64,000 nucleotides of DNA from Bacteriovorax sp. (GTDB lineage Bacteria; Bdellovibrionota; Bacteriovoracia; Bacteriovoracales; Bacteriovoracaceae): NCBI GenBank assembly GCA_028710485.1, contig JAQTTZ010000005.1, positions 27,454 to 91,453 on the forward strand, read 5' to 3'. Each line of letters begins with the position of its first letter. Position 1 is the stretch's first letter. The notes beneath the pieces are model-generated. The model ran no database searches and was not told where the DNA came from. It worked only from the letters and a program-made list of their open reading frames with translations. Of the stretch, positions 1 through 8,148 are shown piece by piece. A program made the translations under genes and the position numbers.

Positions 1-996
1 ATTGGTAGAGTTCCTCATGTCGCTTCTTTACGAAGCACAATTATGAAATTAAAAGATATTGAGGCCCCCGTTTTAATCTACGGAGAAAAAGGTGTTGGAA
101 AATCGCTCTATGCAAAAATTCTACACGTTGAAGGTCAACGTGGATTGAAACCTTTTGAAGTGATTTATTGTGAGGATAAAGATCAAGAGGCAGTTGAAAA
201 ACTTCTTTTTGGACCTGAAGAAGCTGAATGTAGATTAATTGCTTGCAAGGGAGGAACGGTTCACCTTCATGAAATCTGGGCGCTTTCTATTAAAAGCCAA
301 AGAAAGTTTCTGACTATTTTAAGAGACCGCCATATTCCAGATACTAAATTTAGTCTGGATGTCAGAATTGTTGCAACGACTACCAGAGACCTTGGTGTAT
401 TAGTAGCTAGTGGAGAGTTTGACCGCGATCTTTATGAGTTCCTGTCAAAGGCCACGGTTTTCATAGAGCCACTAAGAAGACGAGGAGATGATTTTGAACT
501 ACTCGTTGATTATTTCTTGAAAGTTGAATGTAAAAAACAGGGTCTTCTTCTTAAGTCTTTTGCTCCAAAATTAATGGAGAAATTAAAGAAGTACGATTGG
601 CCAGGAAATATTAAAGAACTTAAGCAATCTGTTGAGCGCGCTGTTCTTTATAATCCTAAGGCCCATGTGATCACTGATATTGATATTCAAGATTCAGCGT
701 CACCACTGGTCGATATTTCTGAGAAGAAAAGAATGTTTGGCGATCTACCATTTGTAAGTGATCACAATATTGCGCTAAAAGACCGTCTGGCCTTAGTGGA
801 ACGAGAAATGATCCACGCTGAGATCAGAAGAAGTAACGGGAATAAATCAAAAGCTGCAAAAGAAATGGGAATCAGCCGAGAGGCCCTTAGGAAAAAACTT
901 TTGATGAGTACCGACATTTTAAAATCTCTCAATCTCTCTGAAGATGAGCGTTTGAGAATTCAAAAAGAGGACGACGAGTTTGCTTGTGCTGCTTAG
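1..996 (+). CDS. AAA+ / Fis-type regulator, 5' end outside the window, degenerate sigma-54 activator
   Basis: The reading frame is open from base 1, and the residues before the first ATG (position 43) read like the normal entry to an NtrC-type AAA+ domain, so the gene starts upstream. Walker A is GEKGVGKS. A DWPGNIKEL motif, typical of the end of sigma-54 interaction domains, is present, and the C-terminus carries a Fis-type helix-turn-helix (GNKSKAAKEMGISREALRKK). However, the stretch between LFG and GGT that should hold the GAFTGA loop is only about 12 residues and lacks it, and the Walker B acidic pair reads LHE instead of LDE. It therefore probably binds DNA but is unlikely to activate sigma-54 polymerase in the usual way. 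It ends 36 bases before cdaA, so it may be co-transcribed. What lies N-terminal (receiver, FHA or other domain) is not visible. Confidence 0.85.
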   Translation: MGRVPHVASLRSTIMKLKDIEAPVLIYGEKGVGKSLYAKILHVEGQRGLKPFEVIYCEDKDQEAVEKLLFGPEEAECRLIACKGGTVHLHEIWALSIKSQRKFLTILRDRHIPDTKFSLDVRIVATTTRDLGVLVASGEFDRDLYEFLSKATVFIEPLRRRGDDFELLVDYFLKVECKKQGLLLKSFAPKLMEKLKKYDWPGNIKELKQSVERAVLYNPKAHVITDIDIQDSASPLVDISEKKRMFGDLPFVSDHNIALKDRLALVEREMIHAEIRRSNGNKSKAAKEMGISREALRKKLLMSTDILKSLNLSEDERLRIQKEDDEFACAA

Positions 997-1032
997 TGGA
1001 GAATCTATTGAAGAATCGACTGGAGTCTCTGG

Positions 1033-1848
1033 GTGACCTTTTTAACGACATTTTTATCACATCTTAATTTTAAGGATCTAATCGATATTTTTATCGTGAC
1101 GATCCTTATTTACCAATTATTATTAATTGTTCGTGGAACTAAAGCTGCTCAGATGATCGTGGGTCTTGGGGTCCTGTTTGGTCTTTTCTGGCTCGGTATT
1201 ACCTTTAAGCTTTACTCACTCAATTGGGTGCTGGCCCATTTCTTCGATTCATTTTTTATTATCGTCATTGTGCTTTTTCAGGATCAATTCAGAAGTGCAC
1301 TTGCCTCTGTTGGGACTAGTCGAAATCTTATTACGGTATTTGCTAAAGACGAATATGATTTTGAAATAGATGAAGTGGTTGAAGCTTCGGGGGCCCTTTC
1401 AAGAGAAAAAATTGGTGCCTTGATTGTTATTGAGAGAACTCATGGCCTTCTCAATTTCGTTAATACTGGTACTCGTTTGGATTGCCGTATTCATTCAGAT
1501 ATTATTTACTCTATTTTCGAATCGAGTTCGTCACTGCACGACGGAGCGATCATTATCCAAAATGGAAAGATATCTGCAGCGGGATGTTTTCTACCGCTTT
1601 CAAAAAACTTTGACATAGAACGCCACCTTGGGACTCGTCACCGGGCAGCTTTGGGGCTATCAGAAGTAACGGATGCATTAGTTGTTACAGTTTCTGAAGA
1701 AACAGGTAAGATTAATCTATGTGTTGAAGGAATTTTTTATCTTTGTAAAACTGAAAAAGAATTAGGCCAGTATTTGCGTCACATTTGGAGCAATGAAAGT
1801 TTAGACGGCACGCTCCGAGCGATTAAAACGAAAGATATGGTCCGTTAA
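1033..1848 (+). CDS. cdaA: Diadenylate cyclase CdaA (c-di-AMP synthase)
   Basis: Membrane enzyme that condenses two ATP into cyclic di-AMP. The 271-residue protein has about three N-terminal hydrophobic helices (roughly residues 17-34, 40-58, 68-84) followed by a DAC domain. The two catalytic motifs are visible: DGA at 170-172 and RHR at 202-204. The start is GTG, preceded by a GGAG ribosome binding site seven bases upstream. It is followed by a YbbR-repeat protein and glmM, the arrangement known from Firmicutes, where CdaR and GlmM modulate CdaA activity; the same partnership is inferred here. In Gram-negatives c-di-AMP synthesis is less widespread, but this operon form is known in several phyla. 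Confidence 0.95.
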   Translation: MTFLTTFLSHLNFKDLIDIFIVTILIYQLLLIVRGTKAAQMIVGLGVLFGLFWLGITFKLYSLNWVLAHFFDSFFIIVIVLFQDQFRSALASVGTSRNLITVFAKDEYDFEIDEVVEASGALSREKIGALIVIERTHGLLNFVNTGTRLDCRIHSDIIYSIFESSSSLHDGAIIIQNGKISAAGCFLPLSKNFDIERHLGTRHRAALGLSEVTDALVVTVSEETGKINLCVEGIFYLCKTEKELGQYLRHIWSNESLDGTLRAIKTKDMVR

Positions 1849-1873
1849 AATAATGTAAAAATGATTAAATTAA

Positions 1874-2560
1874 ATGAAACGTGAAACTGCACAACGACAT
1901 TCACTGAAAATCATCGCCATCTTTTTTGCTGTGTCATTATGGTTTTATGTATTAAACAGCGAACCTATCCAAATAGAGAGAAAACTGGCCATTAATTATA
2001 TCGTGCCAAAAGGTTTTGCCATTGCGAGTTTAAGCGAAAAAGAAGTCACGCTAAAAATTAAAGGTTCAAAGGCGTTCATTCAGAATATTTTTTCAAATAA
2101 AGAAAAACTTAATGTTGACCTGAATCCTTACTTTGCATCTTCTGGAAAATCTTTTAAAGTAAAATTCTATGCAAGCGATGTGACTATCCCTTTTGGCGTA
2201 GAAATTCTAGATATCTCACCTAAAGAAACCTCTATCGAGCTAGACCGTAATGTCATAATGGAAATGCCCATTAAAGTTCTCTATATTGGCGATGCTCCAA
2301 AAGATCGAAAAATTAAAGAAGTTGTCATTGAGCCTCAAAGCCTGATGATCTCCGGACCGATTGAGATTTTAAAATCTGTGTCAAGACTTGAAACTGCTCC
2401 CGTTAATCTAGCCTTGTTTAATAAAGACGAAGGCAGTACAACAGTGTCCCTAAGTGAGCTTGACCCACGTTTAAAATTTGAAGAGGGCCGCAAAGTAAGA
2501 CTTAATTACAAGACACAACTATTGAATCCAAAACGTGCCATAAAAAATAATTTACAATAA
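1874..2560 (+). CDS. cdaR: YbbR-domain protein CdaR, likely regulator of CdaA
   Basis: A 228-residue protein with one N-terminal membrane helix (about residues 12-28, followed by the LNSEP stretch typical of YbbR proteins) and an extracytoplasmic portion rich in beta-strand-like sequence, consistent with two YbbR repeats. Firmicute CdaR proteins have about four repeats, so this is a short version. It lies 25 bases after cdaA and upstream of glmM. In characterised systems CdaR contacts CdaA and tunes its cyclase activity; that role is inferred from family and synteny. Confidence 0.85.
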   Translation: MKRETAQRHSLKIIAIFFAVSLWFYVLNSEPIQIERKLAINYIVPKGFAIASLSEKEVTLKIKGSKAFIQNIFSNKEKLNVDLNPYFASSGKSFKVKFYASDVTIPFGVEILDISPKETSIELDRNVIMEMPIKVLYIGDAPKDRKIKEVVIEPQSLMISGPIEILKSVSRLETAPVNLALFNKDEGSTTVSLSELDPRLKFEEGRKVRLNYKTQLLNPKRAIKNNLQ

Positions 2561-2617
2561 AAACGAATATCAAAAAGTGATTTGATAAATATAGAAGAAT
2601 GTTCAAAGGATTTTAAA

Positions 2618-3982
2618 ATGTCGGAAAGAAAATTATTTGGAACGGATGGCATCAGAGGAAAGGCCAACGTCTATCCAATGACAGCAGAGATTGCAACTGC
2701 TTTAGGGCGAGCAGTAACTCATTATTTTCAATCAACCAATCCCACTAATACCAAACCCCTTATTATTGTCGGAAAAGATACAAGACTCAGTTGCTATATG
2801 TTAGAGATGGCCTTTGCCTCAGGGGTTTGCTCGCAAGGTGGAGAGGTAATTTTAACTGGTCCACTTCCCACTCCAGGGATTGCCTTCGTAACACACTCAA
2901 TGCGTGCTGATGCCGGTGTTATGATTTCTGCTTCACACAATCATTTTCAAGATAACGGAATCAAAATTTTTGATGGGAAAGGATTTAAACTTCCAGACTC
3001 AGTTGAATTGGAACTTGAGCGCTTAGTTCTCAATTCAGATTCAATGCCAATTAAAACAGGATCTCAATTAGGGAATGCAGAGAGATTAAAAGAAGTTTAT
3101 GGACGATACATCGTTCATGTTAAGTCTGCTCTTGCTTACGATTATGATTTGGATGGAATGAGAATTGTTCTCGATTGCGCCAATGGTGCTGGTTATAAAG
3201 TTACTCCAATGATGTTTCATGAATTAGGAGCAGAGGTTTTTCCACTTGGTATTTCTCCCAACGGTGAAAACATTAATAAGAATTGTGGATCTCTTCACCC
3301 TGAAGCCGCGCGTGCCGAAGTTTTAAAATACCGTGCTGATATCGGTGTTTGTATTGATGGTGATGGAGATAGAGTGACCGTCATTGATGAAGAAGGTACC
3401 ATTATTGATGGGGATAAGCTTATTGGTCTCTTTGCTAAACTACTTTTATCACGCGGAGAACTCAAAAAAGGCGATACTGTAGTTGGTACAGTCATGTCCA
3501 ATTTAGGTCTGGAACTTTACATAAAGTCTTTAGGGTTAAATTTTGTCCGCACCAAAGTTGGAGATCGTTACATCATTGAGTATATGCGATCTAATGGCTG
3601 TATCCTAGGCGGAGAGCCTTCAGGGCATATTATTTTTATTAAACATTCAACGACAGGTGACGGTGCCCTTGGGGCACTAAAAGTTATTGAATCGATGAAA
3701 TACTTTAATCTTCCTCTTAAAGATTTAGTTGCAGAAATAGAACTTTTCCCTCAATTTATTAAAAATGTTATAGTGAAAAATAAACCGCCTCTTGAGTCTG
3801 TCGCCAGCATTCAAGAGGGAATTAAAAAAGCCGAAGAAAGATTACTTGGGAAAGGGCGAGTGCTTCTGCGCTATTCTGGAACTGAGTCACTATTGCGAGT
3901 AATGGTTGAAGGCAATATTGCCGAAACAGTCGAAGAAGAGTGCCAGCGCTTAATTGATATCGTAACAAAAGAAATTGGATAA
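2618..3982 (+). CDS. glmM: Phosphoglucosamine mutase GlmM
   Basis: Converts glucosamine-6-phosphate to glucosamine-1-phosphate on the way to UDP-GlcNAc for peptidoglycan and LPS. The open frame reaches back to a TTG at 2582, but the family N-terminus (MSERKLFGTDGIRG) begins at ATG 2618, which has an AAAGGA site seven bases upstream, so this start is preferred (454 residues, usual length). The phosphoserine loop ISASHN is at about residues 103-108 with Ser106 the expected phosphorylated residue. The metal loop DGDGDR, the sugar loop GEPSGH and the C-terminal phosphate-binding RYSGTE are all present. Third gene of the cdaA-cdaR-glmM unit; GlmM binds and inhibits CdaA in studied systems. Confidence 0.97.
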   Translation: MSERKLFGTDGIRGKANVYPMTAEIATALGRAVTHYFQSTNPTNTKPLIIVGKDTRLSCYMLEMAFASGVCSQGGEVILTGPLPTPGIAFVTHSMRADAGVMISASHNHFQDNGIKIFDGKGFKLPDSVELELERLVLNSDSMPIKTGSQLGNAERLKEVYGRYIVHVKSALAYDYDLDGMRIVLDCANGAGYKVTPMMFHELGAEVFPLGISPNGENINKNCGSLHPEAARAEVLKYRADIGVCIDGDGDRVTVIDEEGTIIDGDKLIGLFAKLLLSRGELKKGDTVVGTVMSNLGLELYIKSLGLNFVRTKVGDRYIIEYMRSNGCILGGEPSGHIIFIKHSTTGDGALGALKVIESMKYFNLPLKDLVAEIELFPQFIKNVIVKNKPPLESVASIQEGIKKAEERLLGKGRVLLRYSGTESLLRVMVEGNIAETVEEECQRLIDIVTKEIG

Positions 3983-4005
3983 ATATATCTAGCTTAGGAG
4001 CATCT

Positions 4006-4770
4006 ATGAATTCTGGGATTCCTCGTTTGGGAATAAATATCGATCACGTGGCAACCCTTCGGCAAGCTCGTGGTGAAGAGTATCCAAGTGTCGTTGATGC
4101 TGCTCAAGTTTCTCTTTTAAATGGAGCAGATCAGATTACAATTCATTTAAGAGAAGACCGCAGACATATTCAAGACTATGACGTCGAAGCCGTTAGGTTA
4201 GTGACTAAACGATTTGGAAAACCTCTCAATTTAGAAATGGGAGTTAATCCCGAGATTGTTGAAATAGCTATTGCCTCAACTCCAGAATGGATTTGTATCG
4301 TGCCTGAAAAGCGCGAAGAAAAAACAACTGAAGGTGGTTTGGACTTATTAGATGATAATAATTTTATTCGTATTGAAGATGCCGTAAAAAAATTAAAGGC
4401 TTCTATTAAAGATGTAAAAATCTCGCTTTTTCTTGAAGCAAAAATGGAAACACTCGCGCGCGCAGTGGAGCTTCCCATTGACGCAGTGGAAATTCACACC
4501 GGAGAATTTGCTAAAGTTTTTGCCAATGGAGATGATACTTCTCAATTTATTGAGCAATATAAAAGTGCTCATGAATTTCTAAAAAGCCATAAGGTTGCCT
4601 GCCACGCGGGTCATGGCCTGACAGATGAAAGCGTAGTGCCTCTTTTAGAAAGTAACATTTTTGAAGAGTACAATATTGGACATTGGATAATTTGCCAATC
4701 ACTTTTCAAAGGCCTTGCTGACACCGTTAAAAATTTGAAGGCGACCTTCGACGCTCATCCTATAAAATAA
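4006..4770 (+). CDS. pdxJ: Pyridoxine 5'-phosphate synthase PdxJ
   Basis: Condenses 1-deoxyxylulose-5-phosphate with 3-amino-2-oxopropyl phosphate to pyridoxine phosphate (DXP-dependent vitamin B6 pathway). At 254 residues it has the family length. The signature N-terminus LGINIDHVATLRQARG is intact; likely catalytic residues are the His of TIHLREDRRHI, the Glu of LNLEMGVNPE and the His of CHAGHGL. It follows glmM by 23 bases with a TAGGAG site and precedes tsaE by 16 bases, suggesting one operon. Confidence 0.97.
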   Translation: MNSGIPRLGINIDHVATLRQARGEEYPSVVDAAQVSLLNGADQITIHLREDRRHIQDYDVEAVRLVTKRFGKPLNLEMGVNPEIVEIAIASTPEWICIVPEKREEKTTEGGLDLLDDNNFIRIEDAVKKLKASIKDVKISLFLEAKMETLARAVELPIDAVEIHTGEFAKVFANGDDTSQFIEQYKSAHEFLKSHKVACHAGHGLTDESVVPLLESNIFEEYNIGHWIICQSLFKGLADTVKNLKATFDAHPIK

Positions 4771-4786
4771 AAACAGAAGGCCTACT

Positions 4787-5212
4787 ATGAGTTCAATTCG
4801 CGAATGGAAAAAAGTTTTAGAATCTGATCTTGCCAATATAGCAACAGAGTTAAAAGAAGTGGTTCAGCCTCCTTGCGTGATCATTCTCGAAGGCCCTGTA
4901 GGTGCCGGCAAAACTACATTTACCAGAGCGTTCATTGAGCGCGATAAAGCCGCAAGCCCGACTTATTCACTAATCAATGAAATTGATAATATCGTTCACG
5001 CTGATCTTTATCGCATTGAAAAAAAAGAAGAGCTAATTCATTTAGAAATACCCATGTATCTTGAAGAGAAAGATTATTTTTTAATCGAGTGGGGCATGCC
5101 TTACCTTTATGAACTTCAACGAATTATCGGTGATGAGTTTAAGTTTTATCAATTGAAAATTGAGATCAATGAACAGAAAAGTCGGAACTTTTACCTTAAT
5201 AAAATTTCCTAA
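4787..5212 (+). CDS. tsaE: tRNA threonylcarbamoyladenosine ATPase TsaE
   Basis: ATPase partner of TsaB/TsaD in t6A37 tRNA modification. The 141-residue sequence carries a Walker A loop GPVGAGKT at residues 36-43 followed by TFTRAF, then PTYSLINEI and HADLYRIE, which are family landmarks, and a late EWG motif (LIEWGMPYL). It is last in the cdaA-glmM-pdxJ operon and is followed by a hairpin that may end transcription. Confidence 0.93.
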   Translation: MSSIREWKKVLESDLANIATELKEVVQPPCVIILEGPVGAGKTTFTRAFIERDKAASPTYSLINEIDNIVHADLYRIEKKEELIHLEIPMYLEEKDYFLIEWGMPYLYELQRIIGDEFKFYQLKIEINEQKSRNFYLNKIS

Positions 5213-5283
5213 AATATAATTACCAGTGGGCAAAAAATACCGACAAAAACACTTTTGTATATTTATTTTTAGGCAATAATAGG

Positions 5284-5318
5284 CGATGAATCAAGTGACC
5301 TAATTCATCGGTTTTATT
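5284..5318 (+). terminator. Possible intrinsic terminator after the cdaA-tsaE operon
   Basis: Perfect 8-bp inverted repeat (CGATGAAT at 5284-5291 with ATTCATCG at 5303-5310, 11-nt loop) followed by GTTTTATT. The stem is AT-rich and the T-run short, so efficiency is uncertain. Confidence 0.45.
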
Positions 5319-5394
5319 GGGGAAAATCATGATTACGACGCTTAAGACTACCTTAATTTCAACACCTTACAGCGTAAAGACAGTAATTTGTTGA

Positions 5395-5426
5395 TTGACT
5401 TCGAATCCTTTTACTTGTCATACTAT
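5395..5426 (+). promoter_or_regulatory. Possible promoter of the rrf2-cysteine desulfurase unit
   Basis: TTGACT at 5395-5400 is followed by CATACT at 5419-5424 (18-nt spacer) or TACTAT at 5421-5426 (20-nt spacer). Either would give a leader of about 140 nt. The 360-base gap 5213-5572 also holds the hairpin at 5284-5310, a 21-codon reading frame with a GGGG site (5329-5394), and a second hairpin at 5472-5495. Long spacers are known at regulated promoters, but this is a weak call. Confidence 0.35.
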
Positions 5427-5471
5427 TCTAGGTAGAAACGATTCTGAAGGAATTTAGAATTAGTTTAATGG

Positions 5472-5495
5472 GAGAAAGCAAGGATTGGCTTTCTC
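5472..5495 (+). repeat. Leader hairpin upstream of the Rrf2 regulator
   Basis: Perfect 8-bp stem, GAGAAAGC at 5472-5479 and GCTTTCTC at 5488-5495, with an 8-nt loop. No T-run follows, so it is not a terminator. It lies about 77 bases before the regulator start and would be in the mRNA leader. Confidence 0.5.
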
Positions 5496-5572
5496 AAGTA
5501 GACGCACACATTTTCTAAAGAATTTTATCTAGACAGCTACCTAGCAATTGGATTTTTTATGGAGGAAGACCA

Positions 5573-6091
5573 ATGAGACTTACATCTAAAGGACGTTACG
5601 CAGTTAGAGCAATGTTAGACCTTACCAGCCATTCAAATGGTAATCCGGTAAGATTACAAGAAATCTCAACAAGACAAAACATTAGTTTGCACTATTTAGA
5701 GCAACTTTTCAGAAAGCTAAGAAATGGCCAAGCTGTTAAGTCGGTTCGTGGACCAGGTGGTGGATATGTTCTTGCGAGAAACATGGACCAAATCACAATT
5801 AAAGACGTTCTAGAATGTGTTGGGGAAAACATCAATCCAGCTAGAGACATCGTAGGATCAGAAGCAGAAACTGCGAATTCACTTGAATTCCATCTTTCTA
5901 AAAACTACTTCATGAACCTTGGTATTATCATGAAAGAATACTTAGCAACGACTTCTCTTGGCGATCTTGTTAGAAAGTCAAAAGAAACTGAAATTGAAGC
6001 AGGGATTGGTCAAAACAATTCTGAAACACACGCTCAGTCGGGAATTATGACTTCTTCGATTAGAAATCCAATCGGAGAGATCAATCAGTAG
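5573..6091 (+). CDS. Rrf2-family regulator, IscR-like but without cluster-ligand cysteines
   Basis: The 172-residue protein opens with MRLTSKGRYAVRAMLDL, continues with a winged helix ending in VRGPGGGYVLAR, and closely follows Escherichia coli IscR in that region. IscR binds a 2Fe-2S cluster through three clustered cysteines; here the equivalent segment has none, and the only Cys is in the preceding LECVGEN. An extra C-terminal tail of about 30 polar residues follows LGDLV. GGAGG sits before the ATG. The gene overlaps the next one, a cysteine desulfurase, as in isc operons, so it probably controls Fe-S or sulfur metabolism, sensing something other than a classically ligated cluster. No scaffold gene (iscU, iscA) follows. 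Confidence 0.9.
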   Translation: MRLTSKGRYAVRAMLDLTSHSNGNPVRLQEISTRQNISLHYLEQLFRKLRNGQAVKSVRGPGGGYVLARNMDQITIKDVLECVGENINPARDIVGSEAETANSLEFHLSKNYFMNLGIIMKEYLATTSLGDLVRKSKETEIEAGIGQNNSETHAQSGIMTSSIRNPIGEINQ

Positions 6092-7253
6092 TCGATACTA
6101 TTTTGATTATAATGCAACCTCCCCACTTTCGAAGAAGGTCATAGGCTTTCTTCAAGGTGGGGAGTTTTTATTTGGAAACCCCTCTTCTCTTCATCAAACC
6201 GGAAAAAAATCTCGTAAATATATCAATGAGACAACTGATTATTTATTCCAAACATTTTCCTTAGACCCAAAAGACTTTAATCTTTTTTATCATTCTGGGG
6301 CCACGGAGGGGATCAATACCTTTTTTAAAGGAGTGGCCCTAAAATATTTTAAAGAAAAAAAAGTCGCGAGTTTTTTCTTCTCAACTGTAGACCATGCGTG
6401 CGTGGTGCTATTAAAAGACGACTTAGAAGCACTTGGGCATCATGTTTTCTTTTTTGAGGTAAACCGTGAAGGACTATTCGATACGCAAGAATTAATAACT
6501 AAAATTAATCATCAACAGCATCTAGGCCATGAATCCTTCATAAACTTTACCTATATAAATAATGAAACTGGAATCGTTTGGCCTCTCTCGCTGGCCTTAA
6601 AGATAAAAGAAGAAACCAATGCCTTCTTGCATGTAGATGCAGTTCAGTTAGTCGGAAAAATCTCCAACTGGAACCATCTTTCTCCCGTGCTTGATGCTTA
6701 TACTTTTTCTGGTCATAAATTTGGTGCATTAAAAGGAGTTGGATTTTCTTTTGTAAAAAATGACTTGAAATTCTCTCCCTTGCTTGTTGGTGGTAATCAA
6801 CAACTCGGTCTGAGACCTGGCACAGAAAATGTCATTGGCATTTATTCATTAAAACTTGCTTTGGAAGATATTAAAGAGCATTTCTCGGCGACAGAGCTGT
6901 TGGAAGCGAAAAATGAGATTGAATCTAAATTGATTAATCTCATTGGCACAAAAGGTGAGGTTGTTGGATTTCATTCACCAGAAAGAAACCTCAATACTAT
7001 TTTTTTGGTTTTACATGGCCAAAAAGCAGAAATTTTAAGTGCCAAATTTGATCTTCAGAAAGTTGATCTCTCGACAGGATCGGCCTGCTCTTCTGGTATT
7101 ATTAAAGAAAACCGTATTCTCATGAGTATGGGGTATAGTTTTGATGACTCTCGTTCATCACTTCGTTTTTCTTTTTCACCTTTGATGAAAAAATCAGAGG
7201 CCCAAAAATATTTTGAAAAAATAGAAAGTGTTTTTAAGGGTATTCTTCATTAG
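6084..7253 (+). CDS. Cysteine desulfurase (IscS/NifS family) with a non-canonical start codon
   Basis: PLP enzyme that takes sulfur from cysteine for Fe-S clusters and tRNA thiolation. The frame encodes the full family N-terminus (YYFDYNATSP, FGNPSSLH, SGATEGIN), but between the in-frame stop at 6048 and position 6333 there is no ATG, GTG or TTG. ATC at 6084, six bases after a GGAG site and overlapping the stop of the upstream regulator, gives 389 residues and puts every landmark on E. coli IscS numbering: FDY at 7-9, His104, then Lys212 (SGHKFG, PLP lysine) and Cys335 (STGSACSSG, persulfide). A start at GTG 6333 would remove the first 83 residues, including conserved substrate-site sequence. 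Alternatives are a frameshift from the regulator or a sequence error. Confidence 0.85.
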   Translation: MSSRYYFDYNATSPLSKKVIGFLQGGEFLFGNPSSLHQTGKKSRKYINETTDYLFQTFSLDPKDFNLFYHSGATEGINTFFKGVALKYFKEKKVASFFFSTVDHACVVLLKDDLEALGHHVFFFEVNREGLFDTQELITKINHQQHLGHESFINFTYINNETGIVWPLSLALKIKEETNAFLHVDAVQLVGKISNWNHLSPVLDAYTFSGHKFGALKGVGFSFVKNDLKFSPLLVGGNQQLGLRPGTENVIGIYSLKLALEDIKEHFSATELLEAKNEIESKLINLIGTKGEVVGFHSPERNLNTIFLVLHGQKAEILSAKFDLQKVDLSTGSACSSGIIKENRILMSMGYSFDDSRSSLRFSFSPLMKKSEAQKYFEKIESVFKGILH

Positions 7254-7286
7254 ATGGTAAGCGAACTACAAATAAACAGACCTATA

Positions 7287-7317
7287 TATATAAGGGGTGA
7301 TTTACACCCCTTATATA
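7287..7317. terminator. Bidirectional terminator-like hairpin between convergent genes
   Basis: Perfect 13-bp inverted repeat (TATATAAGGGGTG at 7287-7299 with its complement at 7305-7317) and 5-nt loop, placed between the cysteine desulfurase end and the end of the minus-strand BI-1 gene. The A/T flanks of the stem serve as the A/T tracts in either direction. Confidence 0.7.
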
Positions 7318-7339
7318 ATTAATCTTAAATTATCTTCAT

Positions 7340-8056
7340 CTATCTTCTGCGATCGCCACTTAAGCGTAAAATCATCATGAAAAGGTTAATGAAATCTAAA
7401 TAAAGAGTAAGTGCTCCAAGAATAGTTGCTCTTCCTTTATCTTCTTCATTAAAAGTCTGACGGCCAATCATTTTAATTTTTTGCGTATCATAAGCTGTGA
7501 GTCCAGCGAATACTAATAGACCGATTAAGCTATAGGCTAAACCTGCTGCACCACCCATCATGCTCGGAAAGAACATTGAGAGCAGAGAAAAACCAATCAT
7601 TCCAAAAAGACCCATCATACAAAAAGATCCAACAGGGCCCAGATCTTTCTTAGTGAAATAACCAAAAGCTGTAAGGCCTCCAAAACCAATTGCTGTGGTA
7701 AAAAATGCAGATTGAATACTTGCAGCTGTGTAGATCGCAAAGATTACTGAGAAAGTTACACCGGTAAGTGCAGAGTAAAGAAGAAACAGTGCTGTTGCAG
7801 TAAGAACACTCATGCGATTGATTAAACCGCTGATTGAAAGAACTAAACCGAACTGAGCAATTATAACTACCCAGAAAAGGGCGCGGTTTTGCATTATTGT
7901 TTGGACTAAACTTTCGTTAGTTCCAATAAATGAAGCCACGAATCCGGTAATCAATACTCCGATCGACATCCATTGATAAACTCTTGTCATGAATGCAGCG
8001 TTTTCTTTTGCGACTACATCACCTTCTGTAAAAAACTGGCCATTTTGGTTTGCCAT
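7340..8056 (-). CDS. Bax inhibitor-1 / YccA family membrane protein
   Basis: A 238-residue protein with about seven hydrophobic helices and the family ending (AYDTQKIK, LTLYLDFINLFMMILRL), which places it in the BI-1/YccA/YbhL family, whose plant and animal members affect ion flux; bacterial YccA modulates the FtsH protease. ATG at 8056 is preferred over the in-frame TTG at 8077 because AGGGG lies about eight bases upstream of it. Transcribed alone, with MarC behind it on the same strand about 90 bases away. Confidence 0.92.
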   Translation of the reverse strand: MANQNGQFFTEGDVVAKENAAFMTRVYQWMSIGVLITGFVASFIGTNESLVQTIMQNRALFWVVIIAQFGLVLSISGLINRMSVLTATALFLLYSALTGVTFSVIFAIYTAASIQSAFFTTAIGFGGLTAFGYFTKKDLGPVGSFCMMGLFGMIGFSLLSMFFPSMMGGAAGLAYSLIGLLVFAGLTAYDTQKIKMIGRQTFNEEDKGRATILGALTLYLDFINLFMMILRLSGDRRR

Positions 8057-8148
8057 ATAAAAACACCCCTGGTTCAAATAAGCTTGAATAGCTTGATTAT
8101 ACTCTTAAAATTTAAAAAATTAAGCTTTTTTAGATCATCAGTTATGGC

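Noticed and set aside
2582..2617. TTG 2582 as glmM start
   Set aside because: The family N-terminus begins at ATG 2618, which has its own ribosome binding site.
6048..6100. Programmed +1 frameshift from the Rrf2 gene into the desulfurase
   Set aside because: The codon before the stop (CAG) would re-pair poorly in the +1 frame and there is no slippery sequence; a rare ATC start with a GGAG site is simpler.
6333..7253. Cysteine desulfurase starting at GTG 6333
   Set aside because: It would remove conserved N-terminal motifs (FDYNATSP, GNPSSLH, SGATEG) encoded in the same frame just upstream.
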